Positions 28,032 to 36,024 of a DNA stretch of 64,000 bases are shown in pieces. The stretch is from positions 124,001-188,000 of IMG/VR virus record IMGVR_UViG_3300014720_000014. One strand, 5' to 3'. The first letter of the stretch is position 1, and each line of letters opens with the position of its first letter. Both the position numbers and the translations under genes were made by a program. This DNA comes from a virus. The notes under the pieces are model-generated. The model ran no database searches. It was not told the DNA's origin and saw only the letters and a list, made by a program, of their open reading frames with translations.

Positions 28032-28675
28032 TGTCAGGATTTAAAATTAGTCCAGAATCGCTAAGACCTGAATTTTATCAGGTTGTGTTAACATTAAGTG
28101 GGGGAACAGGAACGTATCCTACAGCTGACGGGAATGATAATGGAGCGGTATATCCTCAGGATCACAGCCAATTCTCTACTCAACCCAGCACTTATGTCAT
28201 AGGAAAGCGTGTAGCCAGAGGACATCAGAGATTTTTAGCTATTGTAGAGAATCTTTCAAAGTATTCAGATTGTCAGATACAAGATGTACAATTTACTTCA
28301 GCAGGTATAACAGTTGCAGATAACCAACCTACTTCAGTTACTTTTACTGTAAAATATGATCGCGGTGGTGCTGCTGGTGCAGGAACCAGCGAAGCAGTAT
28401 TAGGCAGTGTTAGATCTGAAATAGGATCTCCCTTCCAATTTACTCCCACTACAGGTGGTGCGGTCACTGTAAACACTACTGCCAGGGCGCTGAGATATCT
28501 AATTGGTCAGGCCATCGGTAGAACTAACTACACCAAGAGTCTCAGAGTATGGGACGGTGGAAATGGATTTGAAATACAGGAAAAACTCACAGTAACATTG
28601 CCGGATTCGATCGGTGATATCTATGATGATATCGCAGTAACTCTAGTAGATGCTGCTGAGACCATAGATTCGTAA
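28031..28675 (+). CDS. Beta-rich virion structural protein, hypothetical
   Basis: 214 residues starting at the stop of the previous gene. It has alternating polar and hydrophobic strands with GTGTYPTAD-type turns and TVTLPDSIGDIYDD near the end. The composition resembles phage decoration, head-fibre or tail-surface proteins. It is followed by a terminator at 28691-28718, so it ends the gp16-initiated unit. I do not recognise a named family. Confidence 0.6.
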   Translation: MSGFKISPESLRPEFYQVVLTLSGGTGTYPTADGNDNGAVYPQDHSQFSTQPSTYVIGKRVARGHQRFLAIVENLSKYSDCQIQDVQFTSAGITVADNQPTSVTFTVKYDRGGAAGAGTSEAVLGSVRSEIGSPFQFTPTTGGAVTVNTTARALRYLIGQAIGRTNYTKSLRVWDGGNGFEIQEKLTVTLPDSIGDIYDDIAVTLVDAAETIDS

Positions 28676-28690
28676 TTTCTATATTATATC

Positions 28691-28718
28691 AAATAGGGCC
28701 GCAAGGCCCTATTTTTTT
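28691..28718 (+). terminator. Rho-independent terminator before gp17
   Basis: A perfect 8-bp stem ATAGGGCC/GGCCCTAT with a GCAA tetraloop is followed by a T-run. It precedes the gp17 late box by two bases. Confidence 0.88.
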
Positions 28719-28720
28719 CA

Positions 28721-28727
28721 GTAAATA
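28721..28727 (+). promoter_or_regulatory. Late-promoter-like GTAAATA element of gp17
   Basis: GTAAATA, five bases (CAGTT), then the gp17 ATG at 28733. No Shine-Dalgarno sequence is visible. Confidence 0.55.
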
Positions 28728-28732
28728 CAGTT

Positions 28733-30319
28733 ATGGGAAAATCGTTAGACGGCAATTTAATTAAAAAAGCCCACAAAGCAGTAAGGTATACCCTTGATGA
28801 AGTCAAGCACTTAGAAAATTGCATGGACCCTGTGGATGGTCCATTGTATTTCGCTAAAAATTTCATTAAAATACAGCACCCTGTCAAAGGATCGATACCT
28901 TTTAAACCTTATGAATATCAAGAAAGATTGATACAGGCTTACCACGGCAATAAAGAGTGCATCGCTATGTTGCCCAGACAAATGGGTAAAACCACCTGCG
29001 CAGTTGCTTACCTATTATGGTACACTATGTTTGTACCGGATGTTCAGGTTTTGATTGCAGCTCATAAGTATGAAGGTGCTCGTGATATCATGGATCGTTA
29101 TAGATATGCCTACGAAAATCTTCCAGATTTTGTGCGAGCGGGCGTATATTCGTATAATAGAAATACTATCGAATACGATAACGGATCAAGAATACAAGCT
29201 ACAACTACTACCGAAAACACAGGCCGCGGCAAATCCCTATCATTGATATATTGCGACGAGTTTGCATTCGTGCAGCCAATAGAAAAAGCCAAAGAATTCT
29301 GGACAGCATTATCTCCAACACTGGCCACAGGCGGTAAAGCGATCATCACATCAACACCGAACTCAGACGAAGATCAGTTTGCAATGATATGGACTGAAGC
29401 AAATAAAAAGTTTGATGAATACGGTAATGAGACTTCAGTCGGACAAAATGGATTTTTTCCTTTTTTTGCACACTGGAACGAACATCCTGATCGAGACGAT
29501 GCATGGGCAAGATTAGAAAAAGCCAAAATTGGTGAAGAACGTTTTAGGCGTGAATTTGAATGTGAATTTTTAATTTATGACGAAACCCTAATTAATTCCG
29601 TAAAATTAGTAGAATTGACAGGCAAAGAACCTATAATGACTATGGGTCAAACACGTTGGTATAAAGATATAGATTCTAGATCGACCTATTTGCTGGCTCT
29701 AGATCCAAGTCTAGGAACTGGCGGTGATTATGCCGCAATACAAGTATACGAAATGCCGGCCATGGAGCAGGTCGCCGAATGGCATCATAATACTACTCCC
29801 GTCCAACAACAAGTAAAACATATGAGAGAAATACTGCGATACATACACGATCGCGGAGAAGAAAAAGGCGGAGTGCCGCAAATCTATTATTCTGTTGAAA
29901 ACAATACTTTAGGAGAATCTGCACTTATTGTTATTAATGATATAGGCGAAGAAAATTTTCACGGATTATTTTTAAGCGAACCTATTAGAAAAGGCCATGT
30001 TCGAAAATTTAGAAAAGGATTTAATACTACACATCGTACGAAAATTACGGCATGTAGTCAACTTAAAAATATGATAGAAACAAACAAGATGAAATTAAAT
30101 TCGAAACCGTTGATTTCTGAGCTGAAAACATTTGTAGCTACAGGACTAGGATTCAAAGCTAAATCCGGCGAAAACGACGATCTAGTAAGTTCTACTTTAT
30201 TAGTAATGCGCATGGCTGATGTTTTAGCTGATTGGGATCCGCATATCTACGACAAAATGACTGAAAAAATCACCGAGGAATCGATGCCTATGCCGATCTT
30301 TGTTAGCATGGGCTTATGA
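28733..30319 (+). CDS. gp17: Terminase large subunit gp17-like
   Basis: 528 residues (T4 gp17 is 610). The ATPase carries Walker A at residues 81-88 (PRQMGKTT), Walker B with catalytic Glu at 171-176 (LIYCDE) and a motif-III ITSTPN near 205-210. The C-terminal RNase-H-like nuclease is seen at D324 (LALDPSLGTGGDYAA), with SVENNTLG near 394 and a final acidic ENDDLV near 480. It cuts concatemers and pumps DNA into the prohead at the portal. It is leaderless by the promoter spacing and is followed by an overlapping acidic gene. Confidence 0.95.
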   Translation: MGKSLDGNLIKKAHKAVRYTLDEVKHLENCMDPVDGPLYFAKNFIKIQHPVKGSIPFKPYEYQERLIQAYHGNKECIAMLPRQMGKTTCAVAYLLWYTMFVPDVQVLIAAHKYEGARDIMDRYRYAYENLPDFVRAGVYSYNRNTIEYDNGSRIQATTTTENTGRGKSLSLIYCDEFAFVQPIEKAKEFWTALSPTLATGGKAIITSTPNSDEDQFAMIWTEANKKFDEYGNETSVGQNGFFPFFAHWNEHPDRDDAWARLEKAKIGEERFRREFECEFLIYDETLINSVKLVELTGKEPIMTMGQTRWYKDIDSRSTYLLALDPSLGTGGDYAAIQVYEMPAMEQVAEWHHNTTPVQQQVKHMREILRYIHDRGEEKGGVPQIYYSVENNTLGESALIVINDIGEENFHGLFLSEPIRKGHVRKFRKGFNTTHRTKITACSQLKNMIETNKMKLNSKPLISELKTFVATGLGFKAKSGENDDLVSSTLLVMRMADVLADWDPHIYDKMTEKITEESMPMPIFVSMGL

Positions 30320-30325
30320 TAAATA
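30319..30325 (+). promoter_or_regulatory. Late-promoter-like ATAAATA element
   Basis: ATAAATA, five bases (TAACT), then an ATG at 30331. It overlaps the gp17 stop codon and argues for 30331 over the upstream ATG at 30316. Confidence 0.5.
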
Positions 30326-30330
30326 TAACT

Positions 30331-32046
30331 ATGGACGCAAGAAATAATATAGCTACTGATCTATTCTATAAAATAAGAAGCAGATTTTCTGGATTAAAGT
30401 TAGGTGCTGAAACAGGACAAATTACTATCAATCCCGAAGAGGCAAGATTCTTTGACTTTGATTATATGGAAGGTCAAAAACCCATCGGACACGTTAGTAT
30501 TAGCCTAGCTGAGCCTAATTCCATGAAAGTCTATTTCAGCCATGGAATCACAGAAGGCATGGATGATACGCAAAAAACCAGTTGGTATGGTTTTTTAAAA
30601 GAACTTAGACACTTTGCCAAAAGAAGATTATTAAGCTTTGATACAAGAGATATTGCCAAGGATAATTTAGATCGTAGAGATTATGAATTCTTAGTACAAA
30701 ATTCTCAATCAAAGCAAACAGAACCAAACACAATACAAAAACCAGTCGGAGAAAGCGTTATGAACGAAAGCTCAATGTACGGTAGCAGATTAATGAGCTA
30801 TCAGAATTTGATGGATACTAAATTAATTATCAAACATAGCCAAGCAGTTATGGATGACACGCAACCGGGCGCTAGAACACGACATATCTCTGCGCTGTTC
30901 GTCGAAAATCAAGACGGCGAAAGATTTAAATATCCTTTCATACACTTAGCAGGCGCTCGCGCTATGCAGCGTCATGTGGCCAATGGCGGTGTTCCGTATG
31001 ATGATATCGGTAAGAGTATCGTTAGGATGAGCGAAGAAATCGCACAGTTAAAAAGTTTTGGAAATTATGTAGTTAGAAACGATCTTATGAATTCTGAAAC
31101 GAATGGTGTTGTTGAGCAATCAACAGCATATCTAAATAGCCTAAGAGAACAAATCAAGGCATTAGCAAAACAAAGTCATTATCAAGCATACAGAGAAAAT
31201 TTTCAGGCATACGACAGCGAAGAAGTACCACAAGATGTAGTAGAAGATTTCAAAGAAAAATTTACAGTAAGAAGTTTTAAAGAAGATATCGCAAGCGTAT
31301 TTCCGGTCTTGTATAGACTAATGAAAGAAGGAAACACGATAGGCTATGACGACATAGTCGCAATGACACAAGAAGAACAAAATAACGAGGATGTTCAATT
31401 AGAAAACGAAGAAACAGCTGACGTGTTTGAAAAGTTTGAACAATGGATAATGTCTTTAGGTGAAGACAGTGCGATAGTCAGCCAAGATCCAGAAGAGCAA
31501 CAGGCAGCAATTAAAGAATTACAAGAATTAGTTGGTCAACATTTTCCTGCAGGCACAGATGGAACAAATGCTATAGAAAGTTTAAAAGGTATTATAGAAG
31601 ATGCCGATTTATATTCTCAAATAAAAGAAGCATCGAAACAAGATCCAGATACATGTGTACGAGGTTTAGTAAAAGATTGGTTAGAACAAAATGTACCTGA
31701 AGTTGTAGATCAATTAGATTTTGGTGATTTTGTCGAAGAGCCGGCCGCAGATCAAGGAGGTGACCAAACTGCTCCGGAAGAAGAACCACAGATGGCAGAT
31801 ATGGATCGAGAACAAGAACCGCAAAAATTAAATGTCCAAGAACTAGCAGAATTTATAACAAGTTTCTATGATAAAAATTCAGGCACATTTCCTAAGGGAC
31901 CAGAAGGTGTTTGCACAATGGTAGGCAAAAAATTTGGAGAACAGGCTGCACAGGTTGCTCGAAAGTTTGTAGAGCGTATGGCCCCACAACAACAAGATCC
32001 ACAGATTGCAGAATTATCACGTATTAGAGAACTAGCAGGCTATTAA
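30331..32046 (+). CDS. Large acidic virion or head-associated protein, hypothetical
   Basis: 571 residues from the ATG at 30331; an ATG at 30316 would add five residues and overlap gp17. The first 110 residues form an alpha/beta domain (ITINPEEARFFDFDYMEG, GHVSISLAEPNSMKVYFS). The middle (residues 150-250) includes HISALFVENQDGERFKYPF and RAMQRHVANGG. The C-terminal half is acidic, Gln/Glu rich and ends with SRIRELAGY. It follows gp17 and is conserved in marine T4-like phages by recollection. The function is unknown; a prohead or ejected-protein role is inferred. Confidence 0.65.
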   Translation: MDARNNIATDLFYKIRSRFSGLKLGAETGQITINPEEARFFDFDYMEGQKPIGHVSISLAEPNSMKVYFSHGITEGMDDTQKTSWYGFLKELRHFAKRRLLSFDTRDIAKDNLDRRDYEFLVQNSQSKQTEPNTIQKPVGESVMNESSMYGSRLMSYQNLMDTKLIIKHSQAVMDDTQPGARTRHISALFVENQDGERFKYPFIHLAGARAMQRHVANGGVPYDDIGKSIVRMSEEIAQLKSFGNYVVRNDLMNSETNGVVEQSTAYLNSLREQIKALAKQSHYQAYRENFQAYDSEEVPQDVVEDFKEKFTVRSFKEDIASVFPVLYRLMKEGNTIGYDDIVAMTQEEQNNEDVQLENEETADVFEKFEQWIMSLGEDSAIVSQDPEEQQAAIKELQELVGQHFPAGTDGTNAIESLKGIIEDADLYSQIKEASKQDPDTCVRGLVKDWLEQNVPEVVDQLDFGDFVEEPAADQGGDQTAPEEEPQMADMDREQEPQKLNVQELAEFITSFYDKNSGTFPKGPEGVCTMVGKKFGEQAAQVARKFVERMAPQQQDPQIAELSRIRELAGY

Positions 32047-32067
32047 CAGTTTTGTCGCAGTGAGATT

Positions 32068-32090
32068 GGGCACTTCGGTGCCCTTTCTTT
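32068..32090 (+). terminator. Rho-independent terminator before the secreted protein
   Basis: GGGCAC-TTCG-GTGCCC is a 6-bp stem with a UUCG tetraloop, followed by TTTCTTT. It ends the gp17 unit. The next 90 bases hold an AT-rich run (TTATATATATATA) that may belong to a promoter and an ACAGC...GCTGT hairpin, but no clear element was identified. Confidence 0.8.
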
Positions 32091-32182
32091 TGGCCACAAA
32101 GTCAACGCAAATGTTTATAAGGCGTTATATATATATACGCACAGCAATTTCGCTGTCGTTAATTCAAAAAAGGAGATTTCAT

Positions 32183-32371
32183 ATGAAATCAGTAGTCGCT
32201 CTAGTAGCATCATTGTTTGCAGTATCCGCTTTTGCACAGGCACCTGCTGCACCAGCAAAAAAAGAAGAAGCTAAGCCTGCAGCCGCAGCACCTGCTAAGG
32301 ATGCCAAGGCCGCTGACAAAAGCGCCGCTCCTAAAAAGGACGATAAAAAAGCCGAAGCTGCTAAGAAGTAA
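32183..32371 (+). CDS. Small secreted Ala/Lys/Pro-rich protein
   Basis: 62 residues from the ATG at 32183, behind AAGGAG at a normal distance. Residues 1-19 are a typical signal peptide (MKSVVALVASLFAVSAFAQ) with an AxA cleavage site, so it is probably exported to the periplasm. The rest is Ala, Lys, Pro and Glu/Asp only, with no fold expected. Proteins of this exact style are common in Betaproteobacteria, so acquisition from the host is likely. It is visibly richer in G and C than its neighbours. The function is unknown. Confidence 0.75.
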   Translation: MKSVVALVASLFAVSAFAQAPAAPAKKEEAKPAAAAPAKDAKAADKSAAPKKDDKKAEAAKK

Positions 32372-32603
32372 TCCACTTAGAAAATCCTTATTAGTCAGAG
32401 GTAACTCCACTGGGTTTCTAATCGACGATGAGGATATTCTAGTAAGTTATCGCAGACCAGAAATAGTTAAAGACTTAGTTGATAACGATGATGATCTAAG
32501 TGATGACATAAAATGGAAATTATTCTTAGCTAGACAGTTAGCTTTATTAAAGTACAAAAAAAGTGGGCATGACCCACTTTTCTTTTGGCAAAAAAATATT
32601 TGA
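32372..32603 (+). other. Coding-like stretch without a start codon
   Basis: One frame is open from before 32372 to the stop at 32601-32603. From about 32392 its translation reads like a real phage protein (STGFLIDDEDILVSYRRPE and DLSDDIKWKLFLARQLALLKYKK). No ATG, GTG or TTG opens this part; upstream the frame runs in a non-coding register through the secreted-protein gene. It could be a remnant, a frameshifted extension or a gene with an unusual start codon. The last part overlaps a terminator hairpin at 32560-32586. Confidence 0.45.
32560..32586 (+). terminator. Rho-independent terminator before gp32
   Basis: AAGTGGG-CATGA-CCCACTT is a 7-bp stem followed by TTCTTTT. It separates the secreted-protein segment from the gp32 promoter region. 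Confidence 0.75.
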
Positions 32604-32610
32604 AAAGATA

Positions 32611-32651
32611 TTGACCTTGCTAAATAAAAAGCGCATAATAGTTGTTATGCG
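32611..32651 (+). promoter_or_regulatory. gp32 promoter region with overlapping inverted repeat
   Basis: TTGACC (32611-32616), 17 bases, CATAAT (32634-32639) fits a sigma70 promoter. CTAAATA at 32620-32626 is a late-type box. A 7-bp inverted repeat CGCATAA/TTATGCG (32632-32638 and 32645-32651) overlaps the -10 box and the presumed transcription start, so it could be an operator or a leader hairpin. The gp32 ATG is at 32694, behind AAGGAGG. Confidence 0.55.
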
Positions 32652-32693
32652 AAAGGCATACATTTTATTTTACAGGCATAAGGAGGCTATAAA

Positions 32694-33665
32694 ATGGCAA
32701 CACTAGCAGAAATTCGTGCAAAACTTCAAGAAGCACAATCTAAGAGCACTGGCTCTACATCAGGCGGCGGCGACAACGCAATTTACCCACATTGGAATAT
32801 GCAAGAAGGCAAAGAAGCCGTAGTACGTTTCTTACCTGACGGCAATGCCAACAACACTTTTTTCTGGGTAGAACGTGCGATGATCAAACTCGAGTTCGCA
32901 GGAATCAAAGGCGAAACAGACAGCAGAAAAGTACAGGTGCAGGTGCCCTGCGTAGAGATGTACAACGACGGTTCAGTTTGCCCTATCCTGTCAGAGGTAC
33001 GCGGTTGGTTCAAAGACAAGAGCTTGGAAGAAAAAGGTCGCCAATATTGGAAAAAGCGTTCATACATTTTCCAAGGCTTTGTTGTTGAAGATGTACTCAA
33101 AGAAGAAAACACACCGGATAATCCTATCCGTAGATTCATCATCGGTCCTCAGATCTATCAAATCATCCGTTCGGCATTGATGGATCCAGAATTGGAAGAG
33201 TTGCCAACTGACTTCCTCCGTGGTGTCGACTTCCGTATCGCTAAGACATCTAAAGGTGGCTTTGCTGATTACTCTACTTCAAAGTGGAGCCGTCGTGAAC
33301 GTGCTCTAACTGATGTTGAAAAGGCAGCGATTGAAACTCATGGCTTGTTTGATCTGTCAGCATTCTTGCCCAAGAAACCTACTGATGTCGAACTCAAGGT
33401 AATGAAAGAAATGTTTGAAGCTTCGGTGGATGGAGAAGCTTATGACATGGGACGTTGGGGTCAATATTTCAAACCAGCAGGCATGGGTCAAGCTACTGGC
33501 GATCCTGTCGCCAGAAAAGCTAATGTATCAGATGACGATCATTCAGCTGAACAGTCGTCAACTAATCCAGCTTCAGCTCAACCTACCCCAGAGACATCTA
33601 GCAGTGATTCTCCTAGTCGTGCGCAAGATATCTTGGCAATGATTCGCAATCGTCAAAAGCAGTAA
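32694..33665 (+). CDS. gp32: Single-stranded DNA-binding protein gp32-like
   Basis: 323 residues (T4 gp32 is 301). It coats ssDNA during replication, recombination and repair. The core holds WNMQEGKEAVVRFLPDG, C86 and C96 with T4-like spacing, QYWKKRSYIFQGFVV, NPIRRFIIGPQIYQII and a C-terminal acidic Ser/Asp tail used in T4 to contact partner proteins. The zinc site looks incomplete: the fourth ligand of T4 (C90) has no equivalent here. An AAGGAGG site precedes the ATG, and a hairpin lies in the leader. A terminator follows. Confidence 0.93.
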   Translation: MATLAEIRAKLQEAQSKSTGSTSGGGDNAIYPHWNMQEGKEAVVRFLPDGNANNTFFWVERAMIKLEFAGIKGETDSRKVQVQVPCVEMYNDGSVCPILSEVRGWFKDKSLEEKGRQYWKKRSYIFQGFVVEDVLKEENTPDNPIRRFIIGPQIYQIIRSALMDPELEELPTDFLRGVDFRIAKTSKGGFADYSTSKWSRRERALTDVEKAAIETHGLFDLSAFLPKKPTDVELKVMKEMFEASVDGEAYDMGRWGQYFKPAGMGQATGDPVARKANVSDDDHSAEQSSTNPASAQPTPETSSSDSPSRAQDILAMIRNRQKQ

Positions 33666-33672
33666 TAATATG

Positions 33673-33715
33673 ACCCGGACCTCTGAGACATAATTCTCAT
33701 CGTCCGGGTTCTTTA
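33673..33715 (+). terminator. Rho-independent terminator after gp32
   Basis: ACCCGGAC pairs with GTCCGGGT, with an inner TGAGA/TCTCA pairing, followed by TCTTTACTTT. Confidence 0.75.
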
Positions 33716-33730
33716 CTTTAGGAGATAATT

Positions 33731-34225
33731 ATGGCTAACTGGAAAGTATCACCTTACTTCAAAAAATCCTGCGAAGAACATGAGATCTATACTAAAGATG
33801 ATCTTACTATCAGAAGAAAAACTGGATACCGGGGTGCTAGTTTCTACGTTGAAACCACAGACGACAATTCTCCAGAATTTGAATTTGATTTTGTGCCTGG
33901 CGGTGATGGTCGTAAAGACAGTATTAATATGTACGACTGTCTAGGTTCCAATATTGAAAACGTAGAATTAGAAAGTATGTGGGACGGCTGCTGGGAAGAT
34001 ATTGAATTTCCAGAAGATATGGATGAAGAAGAACAAGAACGTCTCCAAGAGCTGTTTGAAGAAGAAGGCGTCTATGAAGTCCTAGAAGGCAACGAAGGAT
34101 GGAGTAATTACGAAACAGAAGCATGGATATGGGGCCCAATCTTAATCGAAGATGAAAACGGCAACCAAATTCGTATCATCGTCGCAGATGAAACCGGCAA
34201 TGTAATAGATTATAAGGAAGAATAA
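33731..34225 (+). CDS. Acidic conserved phage protein, hypothetical
   Basis: 164 residues with a strongly acidic middle (DMDEEEQERLQELFEEEGVYE) and an ordered beta-rich rest (SFYVETTDDNSPEFEFDFVP, AWIWGPILIEDENGN). It lies between gp32 and uvsX, and its stop is adjacent to the uvsX start. Such acidic proteins can mimic DNA, but nothing in the sequence proves this. A TTTAGGAG site precedes the ATG. The family occurs in many T4-like marine phages as a hypothetical, from memory. Confidence 0.65.
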   Translation: MANWKVSPYFKKSCEEHEIYTKDDLTIRRKTGYRGASFYVETTDDNSPEFEFDFVPGGDGRKDSINMYDCLGSNIENVELESMWDGCWEDIEFPEDMDEEEQERLQELFEEEGVYEVLEGNEGWSNYETEAWIWGPILIEDENGNQIRIIVADETGNVIDYKEE

Positions 34226-35302
34226 ATGGCCAAAGCATTTGATATTAGTAAATTTAGAAAATCAATAACAAAAAACATAGAAGGTCTAAGTATAGGTTTT
34301 AACGATCCCACCGATTGGATCTCCACTGGAAACTATGCTTTAAATTATCTAATAAGCGGAGATTTCAACAAGGGTGTACCGCTGGGCAAGGTGACAGTAT
34401 TTGCTGGAGAATCCGGTGCAGGAAAATCGTATATTTGTTCAGGAAATTTAATCCGACATGCACAACAACAAGGAATTTATCCTATATTAATTGATAGTGA
34501 AAATGCTTTGGATGAAGAATGGCTTAAAGCATTGGGTGTAGACACTTCAGAAGATAAGCTATTGAAACTTAATATGGCGATGATTGACGATGTTGCTAAA
34601 ACTATCACAGAATTCATGGGCGAATACAAAGCAATGCCTGAACAAGATAGACCGAAGATTCTGTTTGTAATTGATAGTTTAGGTATGTTGCTTACACCGA
34701 CAGATGTAAATCAATTTGAAGCGGGAGATTTAAAAGGTGATATGGGTAGAAAGCCTAAGGCTCTTACGGCGTTGGTCCGTAATTGTGTTAATATGTTTGG
34801 TAGCCATAATGTTGGATTAATTGCCACAAATCACACATACGCTAGCCAAGATATGTTTGACCCAGATGATAAGATCTCGGGAGGTCAAGGATTTATCTAT
34901 GCAAGCTCGATTGTCGTAGCCATGCGCAAGCTCAAGCTAAAAGAAGATGAAGATGGCAACAAGATCTCCGAAGTCAAAGGCATCCGTGCTGCTTGTAAAG
35001 TTATGAAAACAAGGTATGCTAAACCGTTTGAAAGTGTGCAGGTAAAGATTCCCTATGAGACTGGCATGAATCCTTATTCTGGACTAACTGATCTATGTGA
35101 AGCAAAAGGACTTTTGTCTAAAGATGGCAATAGATTATCATATACTAGCAAAGACGGAGAAATTATTAAGGCATATCGAAAAGAATGGGAAAGAAATGAA
35201 AACAAATGTCTTGATACTGTGATGTCAGACATTTCCAATCACGGTGAAAAAACCGTTTCTGAGATAATTAATACAGTTGAGTCAGAAACGGAGGAAGCTT
35301 AA
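34226..35302 (+). CDS. uvsX: Recombinase UvsX (RecA-like)
   Basis: 358 residues (T4 UvsX is 391). Walker A is at residues 61-68 (GESGAGKS), the Walker B strand at PKILFVIDSLGML and the L2-type region at ISGGQGFIYASSIVVAM, with GIRAACKVMKTRYAKPF after it. It forms filaments on ssDNA with UvsY and gp32 and catalyses strand exchange, which drives recombination-dependent replication. It starts directly at the end of the acidic gene (TAAATG overlap) and runs into a 77-residue gene with one shared base. Confidence 0.95.
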   Translation: MAKAFDISKFRKSITKNIEGLSIGFNDPTDWISTGNYALNYLISGDFNKGVPLGKVTVFAGESGAGKSYICSGNLIRHAQQQGIYPILIDSENALDEEWLKALGVDTSEDKLLKLNMAMIDDVAKTITEFMGEYKAMPEQDRPKILFVIDSLGMLLTPTDVNQFEAGDLKGDMGRKPKALTALVRNCVNMFGSHNVGLIATNHTYASQDMFDPDDKISGGQGFIYASSIVVAMRKLKLKEDEDGNKISEVKGIRAACKVMKTRYAKPFESVQVKIPYETGMNPYSGLTDLCEAKGLLSKDGNRLSYTSKDGEIIKAYRKEWERNENKCLDTVMSDISNHGEKTVSEIINTVESETEEA

Positions 35303-35535
35303 TGAAAGAAGATTTAATTGCAGACTTGTGGTCAGTGATTGTCGAACACATACCAGAAAAACAACGTGCATTGGTAGCTAGCGATTTTATAAACACACTA
35401 ATGGATTATGGTATTAAAGAATCTACCCTGGATAGTTTGCTAGGTGTAGACCCATATCTGGACAATGCGATAGAATATGTAATTGACGGTGATGATATTT
35501 CGAATGATGAAGATTATTACGAAGATGAGGATTAA
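35302..35535 (+). CDS. Small acidic protein between uvsX and uvsY, hypothetical
   Basis: 77 residues. The N-terminal helical part (MKEDLIADLWSVIVEHIPEK) is followed by a strongly acidic tail (DGDDISNDEDYYEDED). The start overlaps the last base of uvsX and the stop touches uvsY, so it is part of a recombination operon. Homologues at this place are known in marine T4-like phages as hypotheticals, from memory. A regulator or partner of UvsX is an inference from position only. Confidence 0.65.
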   Translation: MKEDLIADLWSVIVEHIPEKQRALVASDFINTLMDYGIKESTLDSLLGVDPYLDNAIEYVIDGDDISNDEDYYEDED

Positions 35536-35991
35536 ATGAATTGGTATGATCGAGTTTCTAAGGATATCTCTCAGATACCAGATGCTGTAGCATACTATGA
35601 ATCTGAACTCTTGGCGGCGAAAGCAGATACTCGCATAGCGGGAAATATAGAAAAGGCTGCTGCCAATATGCCCGGCATCGTAGAAAATCGATTTAATCAA
35701 CTTCAAGAGATTGAAGGTATTTTAGAATATCTCAATATCGAACTTCGTAGACTTCGCAGTCAACATTTCCGAAAATATCTTGAAAACTATCAACGAGCTT
35801 TGTCTTCTAGAGACTGTGAAAAGTTTGTAGAAGGCGAGGCTGATGTCGTAGACTTTGAAAAAATTATCAACGATTTTGCCCTATTAAGAAACAAATGGTT
35901 AGGCATTATTAAAGCATTAGACATAAAGCAATGGCAGGTTTCCAACATTGTTAAATTAAGAACAGCCGGTCTTGAAGACGCCACTCTTTAA
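35536..35991 (+). CDS. uvsY: Recombination mediator UvsY
   Basis: 151 residues (T4 UvsY is 137). The helix-rich sequence with RFNQLQEIEGILEYLNIELRRLRSQHFRKYLENYQRALSSRD and ALLRNKWLGIIKALDIKQWQ fits the UvsY pattern of marine T4-like phages. It loads UvsX on gp32-coated ssDNA as a hexamer. Its position after uvsX and a small acidic gene matches the expected operon. Direct similarity to T4 UvsY is weak, so the call rests on family pattern and context. Confidence 0.78.
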   Translation: MNWYDRVSKDISQIPDAVAYYESELLAAKADTRIAGNIEKAAANMPGIVENRFNQLQEIEGILEYLNIELRRLRSQHFRKYLENYQRALSSRDCEKFVEGEADVVDFEKIINDFALLRNKWLGIIKALDIKQWQVSNIVKLRTAGLEDATL

Positions 35992-36011
35992 GTAGCACGA
36001 TAAACTGGGCA

Positions 36012-36019
36012 TATAAATA
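36012..36019 (+). promoter_or_regulatory. Perfect T4-late-type TATAAATA element
   Basis: TATAAATA, five bases (AGACT), then the ATG at 36025. It is the closest match to the T4 late consensus in the window and opens the first glycan block. Confidence 0.65.
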
Positions 36020-36024
36020 AGACT

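Noticed and set aside
32120-32140. TTATATATATATA run as a promoter of the secreted protein
   Set aside because: No matching -35 box at a proper distance was found, so it is only mentioned as AT-rich sequence.
32217-32603. 128-residue plus-strand frame beginning inside the secreted-protein gene
   Set aside because: The first 50 residues are a shadow of the Ala/Lys-rich gene; only the last part looks coding and has no start, so it is reported as a separate uncertain feature.
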